A stretch of 64,000 bases of DNA from an uncultured Acetatifactor sp. Its GTDB lineage: Bacteria > Bacillota > Clostridia > Lachnospirales > Lachnospiraceae. Under the pieces are notes generated by a model. It had not been told where the DNA came from and did no database searches. It saw only the letters and a list, made by a program, of their open reading frames with translations. The stretch lies in the NCBI GenBank assembly GCA_910585615.1, contig CAJUFO010000016.1, forward strand, positions 1 through 64,000. The letters run 5' to 3'. The position numbers and the translations under genes are program-made. This document shows, piece after piece, positions 43,184-51,452 of the stretch (within the stretch, counting starts at the first letter, position 1; every line of letters starts with the position of its first letter).

Positions 43184-44104
43184 CTAAAAACACACATAAA
43201 CAGGTCTCAGCAAAACAAATGCCACAGCTTTCACCCACTCTTTCGCGTTCAGCGCATTTTTTATCAAATATGTACCATTTATACCGGATGGATAAACCCG
43301 ACTTTTTACTTTATATTCCCTGCATGTAGCCATGAAATATTTTGTCAGCGCTCCTTTATACATTTTCTTAAGTTTTTCATCGCACACAGTCTCATTTAGC
43401 CTTGCCCAATTTTCATAGATACTGAACAAATCATTTAAGTTCTTTGATGATTTTGTTCCACAAATAGATGTTTGACGAGTTATATAGATATAAAACTCAT
43501 ATTTCATATATTTTACAGCTTTTGCAGCTAAAAAAAGTCTTGGCAGATAGTCTATGTCTTCATGCAGGATTCCTTCCACAAAGAATAGATTGTTATCAAG
43601 AATAAATTGGCGTTTATACATGTTATAGCAGGCTGCGGCAAACCATTCTCCTACTTCAATTTCTTTCATGGCGCACTCAGCTCCTGTATAAATACGATTT
43701 TCTTCAAGGTTAGTATGAACTCTATGTATGATTTTTTTATCTTCATAAATAATTGCTTCTGCTACCACTAAATCAACATCATTGGCATATGCCAACAGTT
43801 TTTCACATGCATACTGATCAATACAGTCATCGGAGTCTACAAACATAAGATATTTTCCATGCGCTTTCCGAATTCCTTCATTTCTTGCAGAAGATAACCC
43901 TCCATTTTCTTTATGGATTACTATTATCCTTTCATCCTGTTCAGCCCAGCAATCACATATCCGCGGACATCCATCAGGCGATCCATCATCAATTAGGATT
44001 ATCTCCAGATTCTCATAGCTCTGTTTTACGACGCTCTCAATACACCGATTCAGGTAATCTTCTACTTTATATACAGGAATAATGATTGATATTAATTCAT
44101 TCAT
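43184..44104 (-). CDS. Family 2 glycosyltransferase of the glycan locus
   Basis: 306 residues. ISIIIPVYKVEDYLNRCIESV opens the GT2 fold; IDDGSPDG and FVDSDDCID give nucleotide and metal binding, and HKENGGLSSARNEGI lies between. It overlaps the acetyltransferase gene by eight bases. Sugar unknown. Confidence 0.9.
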   Translation of the reverse strand: MNELISIIIPVYKVEDYLNRCIESVVKQSYENLEIILIDDGSPDGCPRICDCWAEQDERIIVIHKENGGLSSARNEGIRKAHGKYLMFVDSDDCIDQYACEKLLAYANDVDLVVAEAIIYEDKKIIHRVHTNLEENRIYTGAECAMKEIEVGEWFAAACYNMYKRQFILDNNLFFVEGILHEDIDYLPRLFLAAKAVKYMKYEFYIYITRQTSICGTKSSKNLNDLFSIYENWARLNETVCDEKLKKMYKGALTKYFMATCREYKVKSRVYPSGINGTYLIKNALNAKEWVKAVAFVLLRPVYVCF

Positions 44105-44795
44105 TTCCTATTCCTCTCTCTTTTATGATTCTGGCTGGAACGCCTGCAATCACAACATTTGATGGAAATTTTTTAGTAACTACCGAATTGGCTCCTACTA
44201 CGCAGCCATCTCCAAGTTCAGCGCCATCCAAAAAAACTGCTCCCGCCCCAATCCAGCAGTTATTTCCAATCTTTATTCCTTCATGTGTTACGCCCTGCTC
44301 TCTTATTAGCCGATTCACATCACTATAGCTGTGGTTTTCGGAATGGAATCTTATATATTGCCCAGCGACAACATCGCACCCTATCTCGATGCCACCCGCG
44401 GCACCGAATGTACAATCATTTCCAAAGGTCGTCCTATCTCCAATTTTTATACCTTTTCCAATGCTTTGTAACCCACCTGTACATTCAATTCTTGTATTTC
44501 GTCCTATTACAACATGACTTCCGATTTGTATACCATTCTTAGAAAGCGCATCTATATAAACGCCATCTTGCAGCCTGCTCTTTTCTCCAATTGACAGATA
44601 TCTTTTTTCTCGTGCCTTAACATCCTTTCCAACAAAGATTTTATGGGAAATGTGCTTTTGCCCAAACGAAAAAAATTTACCTCTTACCATCATCCAGGCA
44701 TATTTCCAGCAAAGCCTCAATATGTAGGTCATGCCTATTGCCTGGTCCAGGTGGAAATCCTCTTTTCCTGCTATTCTAAGTAATATATCTGTCAT
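44097..44795 (-). CDS. Left-handed beta-helix (hexapeptide) acyltransferase
   Basis: 232 residues. The hexapeptide repeats run from about residue 70 (IGEKSRLQDGVYIDAL, IGSHVVIGRNTRIE, IGDRTTFGNDCTFG) to IGAGAVFLDGAELGDGCVVGANSVVTK, ending with VIAGVPARIIKERG. His in HSENHSYSD is the likely catalytic base. It should acetylate a sugar. The start at 44795 is two bases past the TGA of the preceding frame, so translation is coupled to it. Confidence 0.88.
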   Translation of the reverse strand: MTDILLRIAGKEDFHLDQAIGMTYILRLCWKYAWMMVRGKFFSFGQKHISHKIFVGKDVKAREKRYLSIGEKSRLQDGVYIDALSKNGIQIGSHVVIGRNTRIECTGGLQSIGKGIKIGDRTTFGNDCTFGAAGGIEIGCDVVAGQYIRFHSENHSYSDVNRLIREQGVTHEGIKIGNNCWIGAGAVFLDGAELGDGCVVGANSVVTKKFPSNVVIAGVPARIIKERGIGNE

Positions 44796-44797
44796 TT

Positions 44798-46140
44798 TCA
44801 CCATCCATAGCACTTTTTCTCAATTAATCTGGACATTTCTGACAGCCCCAGAATAGCCTGTTCATCCATAATGGCCTTATTCATCGCCTTTAGTTTTTGT
44901 GTATCCAGGCCTTGAAACGCTGCCAAAAGATTCTCCACACAGATATTTTCTATGACAATTCCTGCTCCCTCGGCCAGAATGTCTTTCGCCCCTACAGTAC
45001 CGCTGATAATCACCGGAACGCCATAGCTCAAGGCTTCCAATACAACAAAGCCAAAGGTTTCACTCCATATACTGGGGACGGCCAAAATATCTGTTCTGTC
45101 AAATATCGATTCCAAATCTTCATAAGTATATCTCTCATGTGCTCTCATATATGGCGACATCTCTGTCGGAATAAAATGTACATCTAGGCAAAAATTATTC
45201 TGTTTACTCCATAATTCATCAAGTGCCGCCTTAAGAAGAAAAAACCTTTCCCCTCCCCTTGAGCCCCCAAATACCTAATATGAATTTTTTCATCAGAGAA
45301 GTTTTTTTCTCTTCGCTTGTCCGCAATATCTCCATGGGTGATGCCAATCACGTAATTATCGGGCAGTTCGAATGCTGATTCATATACTTCCTTTGTAACA
45401 GTGCTATTATAATGAATGACATCCATCCGTTTTAGTAAGGAATAATAATAATTTCTAAGTTTTTTATAGGCTTCAGCCATCTCAATCGCCTGCGATGGAT
45501 TGCCTGTTGCCGAACCGCTCAAATATGTATCTCGATGTTGCTTCCTCAACTTTTTAATGATAGCGGTATCTTTTAGCAATCTATAAACCGGCGATTGTAG
45601 AATCCTTATTTTGTTCAGATTCAATGCTGTCACATTGCACGCTGCGCATTCTGTGCAGTCTTCCACATGACTGCACATTCTACCCTGTCTGAACATGGTC
45701 ACTTTAGAGCATATAGGAAAAAAGTCATGCGCAGTGAAAACTAATTTAATTCCTTTGGCCTTTGCCATTTCTAATAGGTTTTTATGCAGCCCCATAAGCG
45801 TATGGAAATGAATTACATCCGGACTGATTTCTTCTAAAAAAGCCTCATATGCTTTCCTTCCCGCATTAATGGTAAAGGCTTCAAAAGCTGTTATTCCCTC
45901 ATCAAAAGGCACTGGCAACGGGTTGACAATTTCAAAGCTCTGTAGTTTCTGGTCTTTCAGAACTGTATGACCCCGTTTTCTGACAAAAACCAATTTTTTG
46001 ATATACCCCATCCGGCCAGGCCACAGCATGGCGACCTGATGTCCTTCTTTTGCCTGCTGTACCATTAAATCAATGCACATCTTTGTCAATCCACCGCTTC
46101 TATATGGCGGAAATCCCAGTGCATAATGCAATATTTTCAT
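44798..46140 (-). CDS. GT4-family glycosyltransferase interrupted by one frameshift
   Basis: Two frames make one GT-B glycosyltransferase of about 440 residues. 46140 to about 45240 gives the N-terminal half (ILHYALGFPPYRSGGLTKMCIDL, DVIHFHTLMGLH, VFTAHDFFPIC); about 45240 to 44798 gives the C-terminal half (ALDELWSKQNNFCLDVHFIP, DILAVPSIWSETFGFVVLEAL). The break is at a run of six T (45239-45244) inside the sequence U-UUU-UUC, a known slippery heptamer type; a -1 shift there restores the frame precisely. Either the gene is a recent pseudogene, or a phase-variable or slippage-expressed gene, or the run was misread. The unshifted product would stop at 45184 with a truncated nucleotide-binding domain. 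Confidence 0.8.
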
Positions 46141-46143
46141 AGA

Positions 46144-47385
46144 TTATTTCTCCACAAAAATGTCCTCATACATCCTACAAATCTTGTCCCATGTATACTC
46201 TTTGGCTACACGCTTTTTAGCCATTGCCCCCATCTCGACAATCAAATCTGTTCTCATTCCATCAGTCTTATCAATCAAATCAGCAAGGTTCCCTGGTTTA
46301 TCATTCCAATATAGCGCGCATTCTCCTGCCACTTCCCTATTAAACCCAACATCGACCAGCAGATTCAAATCCGTGCTGCCCAAGGCCTCTATCAACGAAG
46401 GGTTCGTTCCACCAACCGTATGTCCATGTAGATACGCGTATGCGTTCTCTCGGATTTTCTTAAGCAGCTCCTGGTCATACACGGTACCGACAAATTTGAT
46501 TCTCTTATCATTCTTGAAGTGCAACTTCTGCTCAAGCTCATCGAGAAACTTATCGTTTACATTTGTCACAAGAGCGAAATCATGTTCAGATTCTGATATC
46601 ATGAACTCCCGAATCATAATCTCAAAGGAGTTCTCCGGCACGAACCGTCCGACTACCAGATAATAGTCTTTCTTCTTGAGCCCCTTCTCTCGATACCAGT
46701 CTACAAGTTTTGAATCCGTATCCTTCAGTCTGCTCGATGTAAGATCCGCGCCATAAGCAATAAATGTGGTCTTTAGGTTCCTTCCTTTCATCCCCTTTCC
46801 GCCATAGCGCTGACGGATATACTTCTCGATGTTCACGGAATCACAGATGACCAAATCGCTGTATCTCACCATCATTTGTTCCGACAGCTTCCAATATTCC
46901 CGAATCGGCCTATTCCACTTGGTCCTAAGCCATTCGTGCCCATCAGGGTTCAGGTACACCCTGCCCCCTAGCCGGTGAATCTTCCTGTAGAAATATCCTG
47001 CAAACGGCCCGATGCGGCATGCCATGATGTAGACAATCGGATGTTGAATCCTATATTCCTCTATGTATCTGCAACATTCCTTCAATGCAGCCATATCGTA
47101 GTATATTGCCTGTGCAGCGCCGATTTGGGGGACAGGGATTTTGAAGCAGTGCGCATTATGGAATTCAAATTCAGAACCCGATATGCTTGTCACGCCTTCC
47201 TGTGCCGTCTCATCCATGCAGCCGTCACCATTGGCCTTGCACGCCACATGATATTTAATTTTCCTATTATCCTGATGGTATTCCGTGAGCTTATACACAA
47301 ACGTTTCATAACCGCCGTATGCCCCAAGGCTCTTTGCACCCACCAGGAAAACGTGCTGCGCTTCGTTTTCCTGCTGTATATCCAT
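46144..47385 (-). CDS. DUF1972/GT4 glycosyltransferase (WchF/Cps2T-like)
   Basis: 413 residues. HVFLVGAKSLGAYGGYETFVYKL matches the DUF1972 domain of beta-1,4-rhamnosyltransferases such as WchF, with VYLNPDGHEWLRTKWNRPIREY next; the GT4 C-terminal part has YYLVVGRFVPENSFEIMI and HGHTVGGTNPSLIEALGS. These enzymes typically add the second sugar of a capsule repeat unit. It begins 22 bp behind the AbiEi-like gene and ends three bases before the next start, so it belongs to the same transcript. Confidence 0.88.
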   Translation of the reverse strand: MDIQQENEAQHVFLVGAKSLGAYGGYETFVYKLTEYHQDNRKIKYHVACKANGDGCMDETAQEGVTSISGSEFEFHNAHCFKIPVPQIGAAQAIYYDMAALKECCRYIEEYRIQHPIVYIMACRIGPFAGYFYRKIHRLGGRVYLNPDGHEWLRTKWNRPIREYWKLSEQMMVRYSDLVICDSVNIEKYIRQRYGGKGMKGRNLKTTFIAYGADLTSSRLKDTDSKLVDWYREKGLKKKDYYLVVGRFVPENSFEIMIREFMISESEHDFALVTNVNDKFLDELEQKLHFKNDKRIKFVGTVYDQELLKKIRENAYAYLHGHTVGGTNPSLIEALGSTDLNLLVDVGFNREVAGECALYWNDKPGNLADLIDKTDGMRTDLIVEMGAMAKKRVAKEYTWDKICRMYEDIFVEK

Positions 47386-47406
47386 ACCCTTTAATGTCCC
47401 TCTGTA

Positions 47407-48249
47407 TTATCTGCTGTCTGCAGGCATCCATGGTTTCTGCTGACAGTTTAAGCTCGGCGCATAAATCCCCCACCCCTTACAATAAACCAACTCCCCAGTC
47501 CCCTTCCCCAAATACCGCACAGTACTGGGACACCGCTCCCGGCATGCCCTGTAGAAAGCCTCCGGCAGCTTCACATAGCCCTGCAGCTGCTCCAGCACAT
47601 AGCCGCACTTCTGGTAAAGGAACCCCTTCCCATACCTCTCCAGACACCCCAGCAGCTTGTCCGCATCCAGCGGCGGTAGCCGCGTTATACACTCCGCTAT
47701 CCTCTCCAGGCCAGCCACTCTCTCGCAATTGTGGATGCTGTCCACCACTGTCTGCTCCAGGCCAGTCACCAGGGCCCCGCCCATCTGCTCCACATCGGCC
47801 TCCCGCCGCTTCACCTGGCGGTAGAAGACCCCATTGTACCGGAAATCCGTGAAGCGGCTCTCTGTAGCCACATACACCTCATCGCAAATCTGTGGTGCAT
47901 ACCCCCACGCTTCAAACGCGCTGTAGAGAGCGACATAGGCGTCCGGGAAGAGCCTGCTGCCAATCTGGTACCGCGTCAGCACCGGCTGGCCTGTCTCAGC
48001 ATCTATCACGGCATAGAGGTTCCGGTGTATCCGATCGATGTAGCCCTTCCGCTGGTAATCGTTCACCACATAGGTGATGGTGGACTGCTCCTCCACCATC
48101 TCAGCTACATCCTGCACGGTGAAGCAGCCCAATCTGCGCATTTCATCATAATACTTGACAATAGAAAGCTGCCTTTGCTTTCTATTGTACTCAGCTACAG
48201 GAAGCCGCTTTTGCCTCCCATGGCATTCCACATTGGTCATCCCTGGCAT
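47407..48249 (-). CDS. AbiEi-family regulator/antitoxin without a toxin partner
   Basis: 280 residues. The N-terminal winged helix (FTVQDVAEMVEEQSTITYVVNDYQRKGYIDRIHRNLYAVID) and the following AbiEi-like domain match antitoxins of type IV AbiE systems, which are DNA-binding repressors. The nucleotidyltransferase toxin AbiEii, normally directly downstream, is absent: the next gene 22 bp on is a glycosyltransferase. As first gene of the glycan operon, behind the putative invertible promoter, it is likely to act as a transcription regulator of the operon (inference). RBS AGAGG six bases before the ATG. Confidence 0.8.
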   Translation of the reverse strand: MPGMTNVECHGRQKRLPVAEYNRKQRQLSIVKYYDEMRRLGCFTVQDVAEMVEEQSTITYVVNDYQRKGYIDRIHRNLYAVIDAETGQPVLTRYQIGSRLFPDAYVALYSAFEAWGYAPQICDEVYVATESRFTDFRYNGVFYRQVKRREADVEQMGGALVTGLEQTVVDSIHNCERVAGLERIAECITRLPPLDADKLLGCLERYGKGFLYQKCGYVLEQLQGYVKLPEAFYRACRERCPSTVRYLGKGTGELVYCKGWGIYAPSLNCQQKPWMPADSR

Positions 48250-48343
48250 CTTCCACCTCTTAGCCTATAGCTCTTGCCTTAACGGAGATGCCATGCTCTA
48301 CTCAGCCGGCAGCGGCTCCTGTATTGCCCTGTCATCCCTCTGG

Positions 48344-48377
48344 AAAGTTCGCCTTATAAGCATGTAAGGCGAACTTT
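48344..48377. repeat. Left recombination-site-like inverted repeat
   Basis: 34 bp: arm AAAGTTCGCCTTA (48344-48356), core TAAGCATG (48357-48364), then the exact complement of the arm, TAAGGCGAACTTT (48365-48377). Two perfect 13-bp arms around an asymmetric 8-bp core is the layout of tyrosine-recombinase core sites such as loxP. As RNA it folds to a hairpin, but on the minus strand only three T follow. Confidence 0.75.
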
Positions 48378-48591
48378 TTGGGTTCTGAAAAATTCAAAAG
48401 CTTCTAATTTCAAAAGCAGGAAAGCCTCCCAAAACTATGCGGGAGACCCCCTTCAGACAGGAACATTCAGCAAAACACATAGGGAATCATGCGAAAATGA
48501 ACTAAAAATGTCAGAATCACCAAATATTGAGAAAAATAAAATTAGGCTTGCATTATAACAGATTTTGTTTTAAGATGTAAAATATAATAAA
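48378..48591. other. Putative invertible segment carrying the glycan-locus promoter
   Basis: 214 bp of AT-rich sequence between the two 34-bp sites, without a credible gene. It holds the promoter at 48552-48580 and, in the leader, a hairpin GTCTCCC/GGGAGGC (about 48418-48441). In the present orientation the promoter points left to the AbiEi-like gene and the glycan operon. Inversion would point it right, antisense to the gene at 48653-49543. The recombinase is not in the window, so inversion itself is predicted and not shown. Confidence 0.65.
48552..48580 (-). promoter_or_regulatory. Promoter of the AbiEi-like gene and glycan operon
   Basis: On the minus strand TTACAT (48575-48580), 17-bp spacer, TATAAT (48552-48557), with an extended -10 (TGT before TATAAT). 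It leaves a leader of about 295 bases before the start codon at 48249, crossing the left inverted site. Confidence 0.75.
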
Positions 48592-48625
48592 AAAGTTCGC
48601 CTTACATGCTTATAAGGCGAACTTT
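48592..48625. repeat. Right recombination-site-like inverted repeat, doubling as terminator
   Basis: The same 13-bp arms at 48592-48604 and 48613-48625, with core CATGCTTA (48605-48612), the exact reverse complement of the left core. The site is therefore the left one in inverted orientation. On the minus strand it is preceded and followed by six-base A and T runs, so it also makes a good intrinsic terminator for the gene ending at 48653. Confidence 0.8.
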
Positions 48626-48652
48626 TTTATACCTAATATGAAAGAGCCGGCT

Positions 48653-49543
48653 CTAGCCCCGCTCGTCCCCCGCTTGACCCGAGCCCCTCTTCTTCCTCAA
48701 AACCACGAGCAGCACCGCCGTAGCCCCCGCCACCAGAATCACCAGTCCTGCCGCCAGCGCCATCACACCATAGTCCGGCTTCGGCACAATGCGTCCTGCG
48801 CTTTCCTGCTTTGATTCCGTCGTCTCCGCACTTTCCTTCTCCTGCCCTACCGGTTCCGCCGTCTCCGCATCTGCGTTCTCTTCCGCCTGCTCCCCAATCT
48901 GCGGTGCACCGTCCGGATAAAGCTGCTCGAATTCAGCGCCAGGCGCATCGATGCAGATCCAGGTATCCCTGCGGCCGAAATAGTACCCGATGTGACCCCA
49001 GCGTTTCCCGTTGCCGTCCACATACACGCCGTTGTACTCCGGCAGATAATCCTCCGTATCATCCACGCTCAGGGCTTCGCATTCCTCCGAGCCCGGATAT
49101 TTCCAGAACAGGATAGTTCCCTCCAAATCCTCCGCGCGCAGCTCTCCGCTCTGCTCCACGATTTCCTCACTGAACTCCTTCTGGAAGGAGATGCTGTCAT
49201 AAATCAGCTCCATGTACTCCATGGGCATCCACCCCACCGTGCCCCTATAGTCATCGTACACACCCCAAAGGGTGCCCCGGCTGTCCTCATAGGTGAACAT
49301 GATGGACGCCTTAAAGCCATTCTCCCATGTAGCCACCACCTCCGGCAGCTCCGGGCTCTTGTACAGGTACACCTTCCCGTCCGGCCCGTTGGCGGTAAAC
49401 GCCCGCCCCACATGGGTGCACTCCGCGGCGTGATCCTCATAAAAGGTATCCATAGGCTCTACAAGCACATCCGCCCCCGCCGAAAAAGAACATGCCATCC
49501 AAAAGCATATCGCCGCCAGCCAATAAATCACCGTTTTCCTCAT
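48653..49543 (-). CDS. Secreted, membrane-anchored SH3-like protein
   Basis: 296 residues. A signal peptide covers about residues 1-24 (KTVIYWLAAICFWMACSFSAGA). Two SH3-like stretches follow (SPELPEVVATWENGFKASI ... GTVGWMPMEYM; and GKRWGHIGYYFGRRDTWICI), then a Glu/Ala-rich linker and a C-terminal membrane helix (VMALAAGLVILVAGATAVLLVVL) with a basic tail. It should face the cell wall. ATG at 49543 follows AGGAGGAG. I do not recognise a named family; sensing or wall binding is possible. Confidence 0.75.
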   Translation of the reverse strand: MRKTVIYWLAAICFWMACSFSAGADVLVEPMDTFYEDHAAECTHVGRAFTANGPDGKVYLYKSPELPEVVATWENGFKASIMFTYEDSRGTLWGVYDDYRGTVGWMPMEYMELIYDSISFQKEFSEEIVEQSGELRAEDLEGTILFWKYPGSEECEALSVDDTEDYLPEYNGVYVDGNGKRWGHIGYYFGRRDTWICIDAPGAEFEQLYPDGAPQIGEQAEENADAETAEPVGQEKESAETTESKQESAGRIVPKPDYGVMALAAGLVILVAGATAVLLVVLRKKRGSGQAGDERG

Positions 49544-49669
49544 AATCTCCTCCTGAATGCCCTTCTTCATTATGAATGCATTTCTTCATTTCCATCCCCG
49601 CCCACCGGGAATCCATCCTTTTCGCCTAATCCGCGCTTTCCCGCCCAGGCAGCTGTCCCGCATCTGGCA

Positions 49670-50182
49670 CTACCATACCTGGCTTAGCCGCAGCGCTATG
49701 GTCACCGCCAGGTCAATCCATCTCCCGCAGACGATTCCCATCGTCCAGGAGCATAGGTTCGCCGCCACCGCCAGCAGCAGGGGCCGCCCTGTCTGCCAGC
49801 CGGGCTTCTCCATGAAGCTGCAGTAGATCCAGGCCTCCACCGCCACTACCGCCGCTTCCACCGACAGCTGGACCGGAAGCGTCAGGAAAGGCGGCAGGTA
49901 CATCCTGCTCAGCCAGCAAAGCAGTACGGCAGGCGGATTGGTCAGCAAATTCACCAGCACCACCAGGAGGGCCAGATGCCGCTTACTGCCCAGAATCGGC
50001 CCGGCTCGCCTCTCGGTCCCTGTCGTTCCTTCGCCTTTCACCCGGCTGCCGGAAGCCGATTCCGTCTTCCCCCTCTCCCCCAGGCACTTCATGCCAAGCC
50101 GCAGGATAAATGCCACCAGCATCTCCACCACAATGGTCAGCGCCAGAGAAATCCCGAACATCCTCACCAGATAAGCCTTCAT
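49670..50182 (-). CDS. Small hydrophobic membrane protein, unknown
   Basis: 170 residues with about four membrane segments (FGISLALTIVVEMLVAFIL; LALLVVLVNLLTNPPAVLLCWL; VQLSVEAAVVAVEAWIY; LLLAVAANLCSWTMGI). The ATG at 50182 follows GGAGGGG. Its first 200 bases overlap the end of the frame at 49983, an unusual arrangement. Transport or assembly roles cannot be told from the sequence. Confidence 0.7.
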   Translation of the reverse strand: MKAYLVRMFGISLALTIVVEMLVAFILRLGMKCLGERGKTESASGSRVKGEGTTGTERRAGPILGSKRHLALLVVLVNLLTNPPAVLLCWLSRMYLPPFLTLPVQLSVEAAVVAVEAWIYCSFMEKPGWQTGRPLLLAVAANLCSWTMGIVCGRWIDLAVTIALRLSQVW

Positions 50183-51239
50183 TCTTTCCCCTCCATCCCC
50201 ATCCTGCCAGAAGCAGAACCATCGACAATATACTGCCCCCAAAGCCCAGCAGCCCGCTTCCCGCTGCCGCCCCGAAATACCCAGGCAGGAAGCCAAGAAA
50301 AAGGGCGAATGTCAGGAAGCCAAAGGCAAAACCCGGCATCTGCGGCATGCTCCGCTCCATCCAGTACAGGGTGATCGGCATGGTCATGTTGAACAGGAAC
50401 AGCGCTGCCAGCCCCGGGGCCATGGCATCGGAACAAAGATAGCAGATCCCGGCCAGTCCCAGCGAGATTGCCGTAGTCCTTCGGAGCCCATACCGGGCAG
50501 CCGCAAAGCCTCCCGCCACCTTACCGCCCACCACCATCAGGACCGCCAAAAGCCCTGCCGGGAATCCTGACTTCCAGGGAAACGCCACTGTCATCCCCAC
50601 ATAGGAGCGCAGTATGACCACAAACATGCAGCAGACAGCGGCAATCGCGATATTGCAGGCGCTCTGCCTCCCTGTTTCCGTTTCCTCCGCCAGTCCCCTG
50701 CTTTCACCTATCTGTCCGGAGGAGTTTTCTTCCTTTTTTCCGTTTCTTTTCAATCTGCGTATCGCTAACGCGCACAGCAGCGCCATCAGGACCCCTGTCC
50801 CGAAAGCCCCCGTCTGCCAGAAACCGCCCCTCCCCAGGAAGCCTCCCAGATAGAGCCCCAGGGCCCCCGGCGCCACGAATACGCCTAAGCCTCTGCCCCG
50901 CCATTTTTTCCCGTCATCCTCCCGGATGGTTCCCACGCCGCCTCCCACATGGAACAGGGCGTTCCCGATTCCCAGTACCGCAGGGTGCAGGAATGCTCCC
51001 CCTACCGTGCACAGGACTCCCGCCAGGGCGAACAGGAAGGGGAAATCCGTCTCCCGTCCCCTTCTTCCCCCGCACAGCGCATCCAGCGCCACGCCCAAAG
51101 GCATCTGCAGGGCGAACGCGCAGAAATTGTACAGCAGTATGGCGAGAGCCCTGTCCCCCCGTGGCAGGAGCCGGCCGAACATGGCCAGCGCGCACATGCC
51201 ATCCACCAACAGATGCAGAGCCGCATAGATTCCTGTCAT
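49983..51239 (-). CDS. MFS-like multi-pass membrane protein, unknown
   Basis: 418 residues; the first ~350 form about ten to eleven membrane helices with MFS-like character (LVDGMCALAMFGRLL, LGIGNALFHVGGG, GVFVAPGALGLYLGGFLG, VVGGKVAGGFAAARYG). The last ~65 residues are polar and lie wholly over the start of the next gene in another frame, so they may be a by-product of a missing stop codon. An ATGA overlap with the next start exists in the neighbouring frame. ATG at 51239 follows GGGGGAGG. Confidence 0.7.
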   Translation of the reverse strand: MTGIYAALHLLVDGMCALAMFGRLLPRGDRALAILLYNFCAFALQMPLGVALDALCGGRRGRETDFPFLFALAGVLCTVGGAFLHPAVLGIGNALFHVGGGVGTIREDDGKKWRGRGLGVFVAPGALGLYLGGFLGRGGFWQTGAFGTGVLMALLCALAIRRLKRNGKKEENSSGQIGESRGLAEETETGRQSACNIAIAAVCCMFVVILRSYVGMTVAFPWKSGFPAGLLAVLMVVGGKVAGGFAAARYGLRRTTAISLGLAGICYLCSDAMAPGLAALFLFNMTMPITLYWMERSMPQMPGFAFGFLTFALFLGFLPGYFGAAAGSGLLGFGGSILSMVLLLAGWGWRGKNEGLSGEDVRDFSGADHCGGDAGGIYPAAWHEVPGGEGEDGIGFRQPGERRRNDRDREASRADSGQ

Positions 51240-51452
51240 CGCGCCTCCCCCTTCCCGTTCCCGTTCTGCACTGTGCCGCATTCAACAGTCTTCGATTCCG
51301 TTACTCTAAGCTTAGCACAGCCCGTCCGGCTTTTCTATATCCTTCTGTAACAATCAGACGAAAAGTCTGTGCAAAAGTTTCATATCTATGGTAAAATATT
51401 GACTCAGAAGGAAGCCGGACCAAAAATTCAAACAGACAAGGAGAGACCCAAA

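Noticed and set aside
47407..48249. Complete type IV AbiE toxin-antitoxin system
   Set aside because: No AbiEii-type nucleotidyltransferase toxin is adjacent; both neighbours are unrelated genes.
48592..48625. Right palindrome as a terminator and nothing more
   Set aside because: It does make a good terminator, but the second, exactly inverted copy including the asymmetric core on the other side of the promoter is not explained by termination alone.
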